60,820 nt of DNA. Origin: Prevotellaceae bacterium UBA1391. Its GTDB lineage: Bacteria; Bacteroidota; Bacteroidia; Bacteroidales; Bacteroidaceae. Where the stretch lies: contig DBQP01000009.1 of the NCBI GenBank assembly GCA_002305265.1, forward strand, positions 1-60,820, in the 5' to 3' direction. Positions 17,439 to 25,790 of this stretch are shown piece after piece (position 1 is the first letter of the stretch; every line of letters starts with the position of its first letter). Position numbers and translations under genes: made by a program. Under the pieces are notes generated by a model. That model had not been told where the DNA came from and did no database searches. It worked only from the letters and a program-made list of their open reading frames with translations.

Positions 17439-18818
17439 TCAGCGGCAGAGAGCCTCGCAGAGGCGGTCTTGGAACGCGCGCGCCTCGGCGGCCTGCATGG
17501 CGCCGTTGCAGAGGATGGTGAAGGCCAGGAGATGTCCGTTGGCGGCCTGCGCGTAGCCGGCCAGCGAGATGACACCGGCCACGGTTCCCGTCTTGGCAAA
17601 CACCTTGCCGTAGGCCGGACCGGAGGTCATGCGGCGCTTGAGCGTGCCGTCGACACCCGCCACCGGCAGTGAGCCCAGCAGGGCGGAATAGAGAGCCGGA
17701 CGCAGCTGGGCGTAGCGCAGCAGCTGCGTGAGCGTCTCTGCCGAGACATAATTGTAGAGGGAGAGCCCGCTGCCATCGGCCACGCGCAGGGAAGCCCCTG
17801 CGCCGCCCGCCTTTTCCGCCGTAGCACGCACGAGTGCTGCGGCGTCGTTGCTTGTGGCCCGCAGAGGACGCGCTTGGGCGGCGAGCTGGAAGAAGACGGA
17901 CTCGGCATGGAGATTGTCGCTCTCTTTCATCATATCCTTCATCACTTGCGAGAGCGTGTGGGCGCGCCGGTAGAGGAGGAGGGCGCCGGAGGGGACGGGA
18001 CGGTCGGCCACGATGCGGCACGACTGCGGGTCGCACCCGACTTGCAGCGCGCGCAACTGTTCCGCGAGCAGCCGGAGCACCTCGCGCTCGGGCTGAGCCG
18101 ACACGCGCTCGGTGGGCCCGTCGTCCGTCAGGCCGCGGTTGACGCGCAGCGGAGAGAGGTAGGGACAGTTGGTGCTGGGCACGTCGTCCCAACACCAGCC
18201 GCTGCCGAGCCGGAGCGTGTCGGTCATGCTGACGATGCCGACGAGCTGCCCGGCGATGGAGTCGATGCCGAGCTGACGGATGGCCGATGCGGCCTGGCGC
18301 AAGTCGAAGGTGGAGAAAAGCGGGTCGTAGCCGCCGACCACGTAGACATTGCCGCGAAGGATGCGGCAGACGACTTCGGCGGAGTCGGGCGCGAGGGGTG
18401 CGGCTCCGGCCTCAGCGCCGGCCGAAAGAGCCGCTGCCACTGGCCGTTTCCGCCGGATGGAGTCGATGGTTCCGTCATAGCAGACGCGCGTCTCCAGCTC
18501 GTGGGCGGCTCCCAGAATGTCGAGCGCGGCGATGGCGGTCAGAAGTTTTTGTGTGCTGGCCGGGCGGAGTGCCTTCTGCGCGTTGTGGCTGAAGAGCGGC
18601 TTGTCGGTCGTCAGGTCGCGGACGCAGATACCGGCGACGAAGGGCTGGCTGTCGGCCTGCTGCACGATGGCCTGCAACGCGGCGGCCTTCTGCTGCTCCC
18701 ACGTGGGCGGCACGAGGGTGTCGGTAGACAGGCTGTCGGTTTGCGCCAGCAGCGGGCGGCTCGTGCAGAGGAGCACGGCGGCGAAGGAGAGCTGCGCAAG
18801 TCGGAGGAGGAAAGTCAT
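17439..18818 (-). CDS. dacB: PBP4-type D-alanyl-D-alanine carboxypeptidase
   Basis: 459 residues, family S13. Cuts the terminal D-Ala or cross-links of peptidoglycan in the periplasm. Signal peptide at about 1-26, then the serine motif PASTQKLLT (SxxK), the SxN motif ESDNLHAE and the KTG motif FAKTGTVAGV, in order and with the long insertion domain between the first two that is typical of PBP4. A start 16 codons upstream is possible, but 18818 places the signal peptide correctly. The gene faces nadD and lies 137 bases downstream of the PH-domain gene. Confidence 0.88.
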   Translation of the reverse strand: MTFLLRLAQLSFAAVLLCTSRPLLAQTDSLSTDTLVPPTWEQQKAAALQAIVQQADSQPFVAGICVRDLTTDKPLFSHNAQKALRPASTQKLLTAIAALDILGAAHELETRVCYDGTIDSIRRKRPVAAALSAGAEAGAAPLAPDSAEVVCRILRGNVYVVGGYDPLFSTFDLRQAASAIRQLGIDSIAGQLVGIVSMTDTLRLGSGWCWDDVPSTNCPYLSPLRVNRGLTDDGPTERVSAQPEREVLRLLAEQLRALQVGCDPQSCRIVADRPVPSGALLLYRRAHTLSQVMKDMMKESDNLHAESVFFQLAAQARPLRATSNDAAALVRATAEKAGGAGASLRVADGSGLSLYNYVSAETLTQLLRYAQLRPALYSALLGSLPVAGVDGTLKRRMTSGPAYGKVFAKTGTVAGVISLAGYAQAANGHLLAFTILCNGAMQAAEARAFQDRLCEALCR

Positions 18819-18870
18819 GGGCGGTGGGGAGAAAGTGCGTGGAAAGAGGCGGAGCGGTGGCGGCACGCTG

Positions 18871-18980
18871 TTGGGCGTCTGCCGGCTGGCTATTGGGCGT
18901 CTGCCGGTTGGCTATTGGGCATCTGCCGGTTGGCTATTGGGCGTCTGCCGGTTGGCTATTGGGCATCTGCCGGTTGGCCG
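18871..18980. repeat. 22-bp array (TTGGGCRTCTGCCGGTTGGCTA units)
   Basis: Five units start at 18871, 18893, 18915, 18937 and 18959, alternating GGGCGTCTG and GGGCATCTG around the near-palindromic core GCCGGTTGGC. The last unit and a half lies inside the 3' end of the PH-domain gene, whose final residues (PGQPADAQ) are encoded by it. The rest fills the gap to dacB. Confidence 0.92.
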
Positions 18981-19399
18981 GGACGGTTCTCCATCAGCTG
19001 TTTGCGTTTCTTTTGCAGATGGGCCACGAAGTCGGTCTCGTTGGTGGGACGGATGCCTACATTTCGCTCGCGGAATCCGTCGTTGGTGTAGAAGACGACC
19101 AGCACGTGCTCGCGCCAGAAAGGCAGCGCCGTCGTGGTTTTGACGCGCTCGACGCGCAGGATGGAGCGGAGCGGAATGTGGAGGTCGGGAGAGAAACGGG
19201 ACGTGTGGACGGTGAGCGTGTCATCCGAGAGGATGTAGGTGGCGTGGATCATGCGCTCGATGAGCAGCACGAGCCCGATGAGGCCGAGGAGCAGCAGTAT
19301 GGCGATGCGATTCCAGGCGACGTAGCCGGTGAAGCCGGTGAGAGCGGCGAGCAAGAGCCATTGTGCGCTGTTGATGCGGGATTGGAACGTGCGTTGCAT
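18956..19399 (-). CDS. PH-domain-like membrane protein
   Basis: 147 residues. Two predicted membrane spans lie in 15-50 (WLLLAALTGFTGYVAW; IAILLLLGLIGLVLLIERM). A bacterial PH-like (YdbT/DUF304-type) strand pattern follows (YILSDDTLTVHTSRFSPDLHIPLRSILRVE), ending in VAHLQKKRKQL. Function unknown. The start at 19399 was chosen over 19465 because the longer N-terminus is low-complexity. The last codons are made of the 22-bp repeat, which suggests that the array replaced or extended the original C-terminus. It lies upstream of dacB. Confidence 0.72.
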   Translation of the reverse strand: MQRTFQSRINSAQWLLLAALTGFTGYVAWNRIAILLLLGLIGLVLLIERMIHATYILSDDTLTVHTSRFSPDLHIPLRSILRVERVKTTTALPFWREHVLVVFYTNDGFRERNVGIRPTNETDFVAHLQKKRKQLMENRPGQPADAQ

Positions 19400-19430
19400 A
19401 GGTTGAGTGTGGAGAATGGGCGGCAGGCGC

Positions 19431-19518
19431 GCAGGCCGGATGCTGCGCAAGCGCAGACCGTGCATAATTAAAGTGCAGGCCGATCGCTGCGCAAGCGCAG
19501 ACGGGGCGGGCGGAGCGC
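19431..19518. repeat. 22-bp array (GCAGRCCG units, CTGCGCAAGCGCAG palindrome)
   Basis: GCAGRC-type unit starts fall at 19431, 19453, 19475 and 19497. Alternate units carry CTGCGCAAGCGCAG (at 19443 and 19487), so the visible direct repeat is 44 bp. This is the only array in a divergent gap. It lies between the putative promoter at 19545 and the PH-domain start, so it may be in that gene's transcribed leader. Confidence 0.8.
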
Positions 19519-19544
19519 GTGTGCCGCGGGTGTATTTTCTGCTG

Positions 19545-19552
19545 CAAAAATA
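19545..19552 (-). promoter_or_regulatory. putative -7 box for the PH-domain/dacB unit
   Basis: The minus strand reads TATTTTTG (TAnnTTTG), about 145 bases upstream of the PH-domain start. Confidence 0.4.
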
Positions 19553-19605
19553 CGCAAAATATTTAATTCCTTGGCGGAGAACGCGCGGATTTGCGCATTT
19601 ATGCT

Positions 19606-19613
19606 TATATTTG
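19606..19613 (+). promoter_or_regulatory. putative -7 box of nadB promoter
   Basis: TATATTTG matches TAnnTTTG, 155 bases upstream of the nadB start. Confidence 0.45.
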
Positions 19614-19767
19614 CAAGGTAAAAACAGTGCGGCACCACGCGTCGGAACGGGCGATTGCCCTATGTGAAAGGCGCGGCGACGTGCTTCCGGACGCCGTTGT
19701 CGGAAGGCTCAGAATGAGCCGAAGACACAGCGCGCAGACGGTTTCATTGTTTGATCAGACCTACATT

Positions 19768-21378
19768 ATGGTACGCAAATTTGATTTTCTCATCATCGGT
19801 TCCGGTGTGGCCGGCATGAGTTACGCGCTTAAGGTGGCAGAAGCGAGGAAAGGAAAGATTGCCATCATTTGCAAGACGACGTTGGAAGAGTCCAACACGA
19901 CCAAGGCACAGGGGGGAATTTCCAGTGTGACCGACTTGGCGCTGGACAATTTCGAGAAGCACATCCACGACACGATGGTGGCAGGCGACTACATCAACGA
20001 CCCAGCCGCCGTGCACCAGGTAGTCACCCAGGCACCGGACGGCATTCGCGACCTCGTGAAGTGGGGCGTCAACTTCGACCGGAAGGAAGACGGCACGTTC
20101 GACTTGCATCGCGAGGGCGGACACAGCGAATTCCGCATCCTGCACCACGCCGACGACACGGGCGCGGAGATTCAGCGCGGCCTCATGGCGGCCGTTCGCC
20201 AGCATCCCGACATCGAAGTGCTGGAGCATCACTTTGCGGTTGAAATCATCACGCAGCACCATCTGGGCGTTCGCGTCACGCGGCGCACGCCCGACATCGA
20301 ATGCTACGGCGCCTACGTGCTCAATCTGGCGTCGGGAAAAATCGACACATTCCTCTCGAAGGTGACGCTGATGGCCACCGGCGGAACGGGAGCGGTGTAT
20401 CAGACGACGACGAATCCGAACATCGCGACCGGCGACGGCATCGCCATGGTCTACCGAGCCAAAGGCAAAGTGCAGGACATGGAGTTCGTCCAGTTCCACC
20501 CGACGGCGCTCTACCATCCCCGCGAGACGCATCCGGCCTATCTCATCACCGAGGCCATGCGCGGCTATGGCGGCATCCTGCGTCTGCCGAGCGGCGAGGA
20601 ATTCATGCAGAAGTACGACGAGCGCCTCTCGCTGGCGCCTCGCGACATCGTGGCACGCGCCATCGACAACGAAATGAAAATCCACGGCATCGACCACGTA
20701 TGCCTGGATGTCACCCATAAGGATGCCGAGGAAACGAAGCGGCACTTCCCCAACATTTTCGAGAAGTGCCTGAGCATCGGCATCGACATCACGAAGCAAT
20801 ATATTCCTGTCACGCCCTGCGCCCACTACATGTGCGGCGGCATCAAGGTGGATCTTGACGGCCAGTCGAGCATCCGCCGGCTGTATGCCGTCGGTGAATG
20901 TTCCTGCACGGGACTGCACGGGGGCAACCGTCTTGCGTCGAACTCGCTCATCGAGGCGGTGGTCTATGCGGATGCGGCTGCCAAACACTCGCTGTCCGTC
21001 GTCGACCAGTACGACTTCAACGAGCGCGTGCCGAAGTGGAACGACGAGGGAACGATGACGAACGAGGAGAAAGTGCTCATCTCGCAAGACGCGCGGGAGG
21101 TGGGCCAGATCATGTCGACCTACGTCGGCATCGTCCGCAGCGACCTGCGTCTGCGCCGCGCCTGGGAGCGTCTCGACCTGCTCTACGAAGAGACGGAGGA
21201 CTTGTTCAAGCGCGTGAAGGCGACGCGAGACATCTGCGAGCTGCGCAACATGATCAACGTCGGCTACCTGATCACGCGCCAGGCATTGGAGCGCAAGGAG
21301 AGTCGCGGCCTGCACTACACGGTGGACTATGACCGCCACGCCCTCGACAAGACAAAGACCGACCCTTTCAAGAACTGA
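19768..21378 (+). CDS. nadB: L-aspartate oxidase
   Basis: 536 residues. FAD enzyme that oxidises L-aspartate to iminoaspartate, the first step of de novo NAD synthesis. The FAD loop FLIIGSGVAGMSYAL is at about 6-20; TKAQGGISSV, REGGHSEFRILHHADDTG, FVQFHPTAL and VTPCAHYMCGGIKVDLDG (active-site and FAD contacts) and GLHGGNRLASNSLIEA follow in the order of the fumarate reductase/succinate dehydrogenase flavoprotein family. LHREGGHSE favours NadB over FrdA or SdhA. The start at 19768 fits the family; the upstream open frame is unrelated. Confidence 0.93.
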   Translation: MVRKFDFLIIGSGVAGMSYALKVAEARKGKIAIICKTTLEESNTTKAQGGISSVTDLALDNFEKHIHDTMVAGDYINDPAAVHQVVTQAPDGIRDLVKWGVNFDRKEDGTFDLHREGGHSEFRILHHADDTGAEIQRGLMAAVRQHPDIEVLEHHFAVEIITQHHLGVRVTRRTPDIECYGAYVLNLASGKIDTFLSKVTLMATGGTGAVYQTTTNPNIATGDGIAMVYRAKGKVQDMEFVQFHPTALYHPRETHPAYLITEAMRGYGGILRLPSGEEFMQKYDERLSLAPRDIVARAIDNEMKIHGIDHVCLDVTHKDAEETKRHFPNIFEKCLSIGIDITKQYIPVTPCAHYMCGGIKVDLDGQSSIRRLYAVGECSCTGLHGGNRLASNSLIEAVVYADAAAKHSLSVVDQYDFNERVPKWNDEGTMTNEEKVLISQDAREVGQIMSTYVGIVRSDLRLRRAWERLDLLYEETEDLFKRVKATRDICELRNMINVGYLITRQALERKESRGLHYTVDYDRHALDKTKTDPFKN

Positions 21379-21669
21379 ACTGCCGTGCAGGATCCGTCCT
21401 GCGCGCCCATCCATTTATTTCCGTGGGTTTGCAAGCGTTTTTCCGCGTTTTCGCAAGATTCGTACCGCCGCTTCGCATGAACTGCTCCGAGGGCTTGCAT
21501 GGAATGGTGCAAGATAAAAATTGGGCAGGCGGACAAAATAAATTGAAAAAGGTGTAGCAAAAGCAGGCGTGCCTTCGCCTAACGGTAGGAACACGCGGTT
21601 AAGGGCCGCTCATCGCATGCGTTGAGCCGCTGCATGGCGTCTTGCGCGCGTTGAAATCAGGTGCGCGGT

Positions 21670-21779
21670 CCTACTTCGTAGCATCGACGTGCCTACTTCG
21701 CAGCATCAGTGTGGCTCTGCTGTATCATCGACAGGCCTATTTCGCAGCATCGACATGCCTGCTCCGCAGTATCTGCCAA
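21670..21779. repeat. 22-bp array (CCTACTTCGYAGCATCGACRTG units)
   Basis: Units start at 21670, 21692, 21714 (degenerate), 21736 and 21758, each exactly 22 bp. The core CTACTTCGTAG is an interrupted palindrome in the first unit and erodes in later ones. Confidence 0.88.
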
Positions 21780-21797
21780 TCGTTCTTATGAAATCAC

Positions 21798-21829
21798 GAA
21801 GGCCTTCTCGTTGCCTCACGAAGGCCTTC
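21798..21829. repeat. two GAAGGCCTTC units, 22 bp apart
   Basis: Palindromes start at 21798 and 21820, each followed by TCGTTG. They separate the two other unit families of this gap. Confidence 0.85.
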
Positions 21830-21853
21830 TCGTTGGAAAAGCAAGTCGACACT

Positions 21854-22095
21854 GCAGCAACCGCGAGCCGATTTAGCCGAATCCGTGATGCGACACCTCA
21901 GTATCAAAGTGCCGGCGCAGCAGTATCAGCGAGCCGACCTCGCAGCAACCGCGAGCCGACCTTGCAGCAACCGCGAGCCGACCTTGCAGCAACCGCGAGC
22001 CGACCTTGCAGCAACCGCGAGTCGACCTTGCAGCAACCGCGAGCCGACCTTTCCGAAACCGCGAGGCGCCCCTGCAGCACGATGTCTGCCCCTAC
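21854..22095. repeat. 22-bp array (GCAGCAACCGCGAGCCGACC units, eleven in register)
   Basis: Unit starts fall at 21854, 21876, 21898, 21920, 21942, 21964, 21986, 22008, 22030, 22052 and 22074. The middle units from 21942 to 22030 are nearly identical; the outer ones diverge yet keep the 22-bp step. The array ends about 35 bases before the M16 peptidase start codon, so it could be part of that gene's leader. Confidence 0.93.
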
Positions 22096-22129
22096 AAGCT
22101 TTTTTTTTTATCATCAATCTATATTGTTT

Positions 22130-24967
22130 ATGAACTTCAAAAAGATTGCGGCGCTTGCTTTCGTGGCTCTCACAGCCATCGGAGTCAAAGCCCAGACCCC
22201 TGAAGAAATTGCGCAGATTGCGGCCGCCATGCCGCAGCTGCCCATCGATCCTGCCGTTCGCAAAGGAGTTTTGCCCAACGGCATGACCTACTACATCCGT
22301 CACAACGCGTGGCCGGAAGACCGTGCGTTCTTCTACATCGCACAGAACACGGGCTCGATGCAGGAAGAGGACGACCAGCGCGGTCTGGCCCACTTCCTCG
22401 AGCACATGTGCTTCAACGGCACGACGCATTTCCCAGGCGACAAACTGAAGCAGTATCTGGAGAGCATCGGCGTGAAGTTTGGTGAGAATCTGAATGCCTA
22501 CACGTCCTTCGACGAGATTGTCTACAACATCGACAATGTCAAGACCGACCGCGAGAGCGCGCTCGACTCCTGCCTCCTCATCCTCCACGACTGGAGCAGC
22601 GACCTGCTGCTCGAGGGCAGTGAGATTGACAAGGAGCGCGGTGTCATCAATGAGGAGTGGCGCATGCGCTCCTCCGCCATGCAGCGCATGCAGGAGAAGA
22701 TGCTCCCTGAGATCTATCCCGGAACGAAGTACGCGCATCGCATGCCCATCGGTACGATGGACGTGGTGATGAACTTCAAGCACGACGCGCTGCGGCAGTA
22801 CTACCACCGATGGTTCCGCACGGACCTTCAGGCCATCGTCGTCGTGGGCGACATCGACGTCGACAAGATGGAGGAGAAGGTGAAGGCCCTGTTCTCGCCC
22901 ATCAAGGCCGTGGAGAATCCAGAGAAGCGCGAGTTCTATCCCGTGCCCGACAACCAGGAACCGCTCGTCAGCATCCAGAAGGACAAGGAGCAGACCCGCT
23001 CGCTCGTGCAGCTGATGCTCAAGCACGACATCTTCCCCACGGTGCTCCGCAACACGCAGCTCTACTACATGCAGGAGCTGCTCAAGGGCGCCATCTCCAG
23101 CATGTTCTCCGGCCGCATTCAGGAGATCATGATGAAGGAGAATCCGCCGTTCATGGGCGCTTCGCTCTACGATGGCGAGTTCTTCGCGTCGAAGACGAAG
23201 GATGCGCTCACCGGTGGCGTGGTCATCAAGGGCGACGCCTACGAGGAGGGTTTCTCGGCACTCTACCGCGAGATGCTGCGTGCCGCGCGCCACGGCTTCA
23301 CCGTGAGCGAGTATGAGCGCTTCAAGCAGAACTATCTGTCTTCGCTGGAGGATGCCTACAAGCAGAAGGACAAGGTGGAGAGTTCCTCTTATGTCGACGA
23401 ATGTGTGCGCAACTATCTCGACGGCACGCCCATGCCGGGCATCGAGACGACGTATCCGCTGATGAAGGCACTCGTCGAGCAGATTCCGCTCCAGGCCGTC
23501 AACATGACGCTCCAGCAGCTGGTGCAGTCCGACTCCAACGTCGTCATCATCGCGCTCTGTCCGGAGAAGGAAGGCCTGGCCTTGCCTACGAAAGAGCAGT
23601 TGCTCGGCGTGATGAAGAAGGTGGAGGCAGAGACCATCGAGCCTTATGCCGAGGAAGTCAGCTCCGACCCGCTCATCTCCGAGACGCTCAAGGGCAGCAA
23701 GGTGAAGAGCGAGAAGGCAGGTGCGTTTGGCTCAACGGTGCTCACGCTGGCCAACGGCATCAAGATCCACATCAAGAAGACCGACTTCGCGCCCAACCAG
23801 ATCAGCATGCGCGCCACCTCGTGGGGCGGCACCAGCCTCTATCCGGAGGGCGACAAGAATGCCTCCAACGCCTCGATGGTCAGCCTCGGCGGACTGGGCA
23901 ATTTCTCTGCCGTCGACCTTCAGAAGAAGCTTTCCGGCAAGAAAGTCAATGTGGATGCGGACGTCAGCACACGTACCGAGAGCATCAGCGGATCCTGCGT
24001 GAAGAAAGATTTTGAGACGATGATGCAGGTCACCTACCTCACCTTCACGTCTCCGCGCCGCGACGATGCCGCCTACAATTCGGCCCTGACGCGCATGCGC
24101 GAGCAGCTGAAGAACGTCGACCTCAACCCGATCACTGCGTTGCAGGACACCATCATAAAGGTGCTCTACGACAACCACGTGTCGATGCTGCGCACGAAGG
24201 TCGAGGACCTCGACAAATATGACTACACGCGCATGCTGCAGATCTACAAGGAGCGCTTTGCCAACGCGGCCGACTTCGAGTTCTTCTTCGTCGGTGACAT
24301 CGACATCGACTCCGTGCGCCCGCTGCTCGAGAAGTATCTCGGTTCGCTGCCTGTGAGCAAGTCGCGCGAGAACTACAAGAACGCGACCTTCCGTTTGGCC
24401 GACGGACAGCGCAAGAACGTGTTCGAGAAGAAGCAGGAGACGCCGAACTCCATCACGCTCTTCGTCAATCACGCCCACGTGAAGGAAGACCTCAAGACCA
24501 TCCTCACCGTCAACATGCTGGAGCAGCTGATGTCGATGCGCTACACCGAGTCGGTGCGCGAGGACGAGGGCGGCGCCTACAGTGTCGGCGTGCAGGGCGA
24601 AGTCGAGGATTATCCTGAGAATGTGGCATCGATTCTCGTGCAACTCCCGACCGCGCCGGACAAGCGCGACCGCATGGCCGAGGTGGTCTACAAGGGCATG
24701 GACGCCATGTGCGACGAGGGACCGAAGGCGGAGGATCTTCAGAAGGTGAAGGAATACCTGCACCGCAGCTTCCAAGAGAACGTGAAGGACAACGGCTTCT
24801 GGCTCAACAAGATGGTTGAGCTCGCGCGCTACAACAAGAACTACTACGACGACTACGAGAAGACGGTGGACGCCATCACGGCAGCCGACATCCAGCAGAT
24901 GGCCCGCACGATTTTCCGCAGTGGCAATCGCATCGAGGTGGGTATCACCAGCCCGAAGGAACAGTAA
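22130..24967 (+). CDS. M16 family zinc metallopeptidase (secreted, two-domain)
   Basis: 945 residues, the length of full two-half M16 (pitrilysin-like) proteins. Signal peptide at 1-21. The inverted zinc motif HFLEH is at 88-92 (GLAHFLEHMCFNGT), with the third ligand region ERGVINEEWRMR downstream. The second half (from about 525, LANGIKIHIKKTDFAPNQ) is the catalytically inactive partner domain that usually completes the peptide-holding chamber. It probably degrades peptides in the periplasm. The ATG at 22130 was chosen because it begins the signal peptide; the open frame upstream only reads the 22-bp repeats. A terminator follows at 25001. Confidence 0.92.
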   Translation: MNFKKIAALAFVALTAIGVKAQTPEEIAQIAAAMPQLPIDPAVRKGVLPNGMTYYIRHNAWPEDRAFFYIAQNTGSMQEEDDQRGLAHFLEHMCFNGTTHFPGDKLKQYLESIGVKFGENLNAYTSFDEIVYNIDNVKTDRESALDSCLLILHDWSSDLLLEGSEIDKERGVINEEWRMRSSAMQRMQEKMLPEIYPGTKYAHRMPIGTMDVVMNFKHDALRQYYHRWFRTDLQAIVVVGDIDVDKMEEKVKALFSPIKAVENPEKREFYPVPDNQEPLVSIQKDKEQTRSLVQLMLKHDIFPTVLRNTQLYYMQELLKGAISSMFSGRIQEIMMKENPPFMGASLYDGEFFASKTKDALTGGVVIKGDAYEEGFSALYREMLRAARHGFTVSEYERFKQNYLSSLEDAYKQKDKVESSSYVDECVRNYLDGTPMPGIETTYPLMKALVEQIPLQAVNMTLQQLVQSDSNVVIIALCPEKEGLALPTKEQLLGVMKKVEAETIEPYAEEVSSDPLISETLKGSKVKSEKAGAFGSTVLTLANGIKIHIKKTDFAPNQISMRATSWGGTSLYPEGDKNASNASMVSLGGLGNFSAVDLQKKLSGKKVNVDADVSTRTESISGSCVKKDFETMMQVTYLTFTSPRRDDAAYNSALTRMREQLKNVDLNPITALQDTIIKVLYDNHVSMLRTKVEDLDKYDYTRMLQIYKERFANAADFEFFFVGDIDIDSVRPLLEKYLGSLPVSKSRENYKNATFRLADGQRKNVFEKKQETPNSITLFVNHAHVKEDLKTILTVNMLEQLMSMRYTESVREDEGGAYSVGVQGEVEDYPENVASILVQLPTAPDKRDRMAEVVYKGMDAMCDEGPKAEDLQKVKEYLHRSFQENVKDNGFWLNKMVELARYNKNYYDDYEKTVDAITAADIQQMARTIFRSGNRIEVGITSPKEQ

Positions 24968-25000
24968 CACGTCACGACATCCCCCGGGGTGAAGCTATGG

Positions 25001-25047
25001 AGTCAAGGACGCAGGCGCGCAAGACGCGCTGCCGTCCTTGACTTTTT
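25001..25047 (+). terminator. rho-independent terminator after the M16 peptidase gene
   Basis: AGTCAAGGACG pairs with CGTCCTTGACT, with further pairing of the GC-rich inner part, followed by TTTTT. Confidence 0.85.
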
Positions 25048-25159
25048 GGTGGAAGCGCGCTGCGCGGCCGCTGGCGGGCCGTCGTTTGCGGCGGCGCACG
25101 CCGTCGGCAGCGCTCCGGTGCTGCGGGCTCACCCCCTCGGATGTCCTATCTGATGGCTT

Positions 25160-25354
25160 ATGGACTATCTTCCCTCCGACCCCTATATGCTGCTTTCCGC
25201 CGCCAACATGCTCTTGCGCGACGGGATGTATGACTCGCTCGACGACCTCTGCCGCGCTTTCGGCCGCAGTGTCGACGATGTGGCGGATGCGATCCGCAGC
25301 GTGGGCTACGTCTACGACGCCCACCAGCGGCAGTTCCGTCCGACCGACGCATAG
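25160..25354 (+). CDS. DUF4250 domain protein
   Basis: 64 residues, the usual size of the family. The pattern LPSDPYMLLSAANMLLRDGMYDSLDDLCRAFGRSVDDVADAIRSVGYVYDAHQRQF matches DUF4250 across its whole length (shown here only as recognition, no longer motif intended than DPYMLLSAANMLLRD). The predicted fold is a short helical bundle that may be helix-turn-helix-like. The role is unknown. It is a single small gene after the M16 terminator and before a GAAGGCCTTC array. Confidence 0.85.
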   Translation: MDYLPSDPYMLLSAANMLLRDGMYDSLDDLCRAFGRSVDDVADAIRSVGYVYDAHQRQFRPTDA

Positions 25355-25790
25355 CGCGCCTCGGGCGCTGGCTGCGCCCTGCCGGCGACGACGAACGAGA
25401 CTGGCGGCCCACGACGGCTTCGTCGTGCCGCGCCTTTTCGGCTGACCGGCCGCGCCGCCGCTGCCTGCGCTTTTCACACACATTTATTGACGAAGGCCTT
25501 CTCGACGTGTTGAGAAGGCCTTCGTTGTGTTTTGCGAAGGCCTTCGTTTTTGTGCGCCGTCGGGCGCGACGGGCGGGGCGGGCGCGCTGCTCGTCGGTGG
25601 ATGGTGGAGTGGGGCGGGCTCTGTGGCGATGGGGGCTGTGGAGGCGCTGCTGAAGGCGGACGACGGGCGCGCAGGGCGGAAAAAGCACCGCAGCACCGAC
25701 GCCGGCGGGCGTGGATGCTGCGGTGGAAGGAGGGCGCGGACGGCGGTCGGGCCGTGTGGCGACGGGTGGCTGGCGGCGTGTGCCGAGGCC
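25355..25790. other. intergenic region with GAAGGCCTTC array
   Basis: The gap between the convergent DUF4250 and lyase-like genes. Apart from the three-unit array at 25492 it is G-rich sequence in which I see no gene, hairpin with T-run or promoter. Confidence 0.6.
25492..25545. repeat. 22-bp array of GAAGGCCTTC (three units)
   Basis: Palindromes start at 25492, 25514 and 25536, with variable 12-base text between them. No TGCGCTCG units accompany them. Confidence 0.9.

Larger units (their letters stand above)
21379..22129. other. 750-base intergenic region filled with 22-bp arrays
   Basis: Between nadB and the M16 peptidase. The first 290 bases show nothing I can support beyond a short GC hairpin just after nadB. 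From 21670 to 22095 the sequence is almost entirely 22-bp units of three families (see separate entries). Open frames through it encode only the repeat (EPTLQQPRADL-like) and are not genes. Confidence 0.75.

Noticed and set aside
21386..21402. Hairpin GCAGGA/TCCTGC after nadB as a terminator
   Set aside because: Stem of only 6 bp and no T-run.
21550..21660. tRNA-like text (GCCTAACGGTAGGAAC resembling a D-arm) after nadB
   Set aside because: No anticodon stem, T-arm (GGTTCGAATCC-type) or acceptor pairing at the right distances.
21670..22095. Possible CRISPR array
   Set aside because: Units are contiguous 22-bp tandem repeats without unique spacers, and no cas genes are near.
21854..22095. 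Coding extension upstream of the M16 peptidase (EPTLQQPRADL-like repeats)
   Set aside because: It is only the translation of the 22-bp array; the signal peptide begins at 22130.
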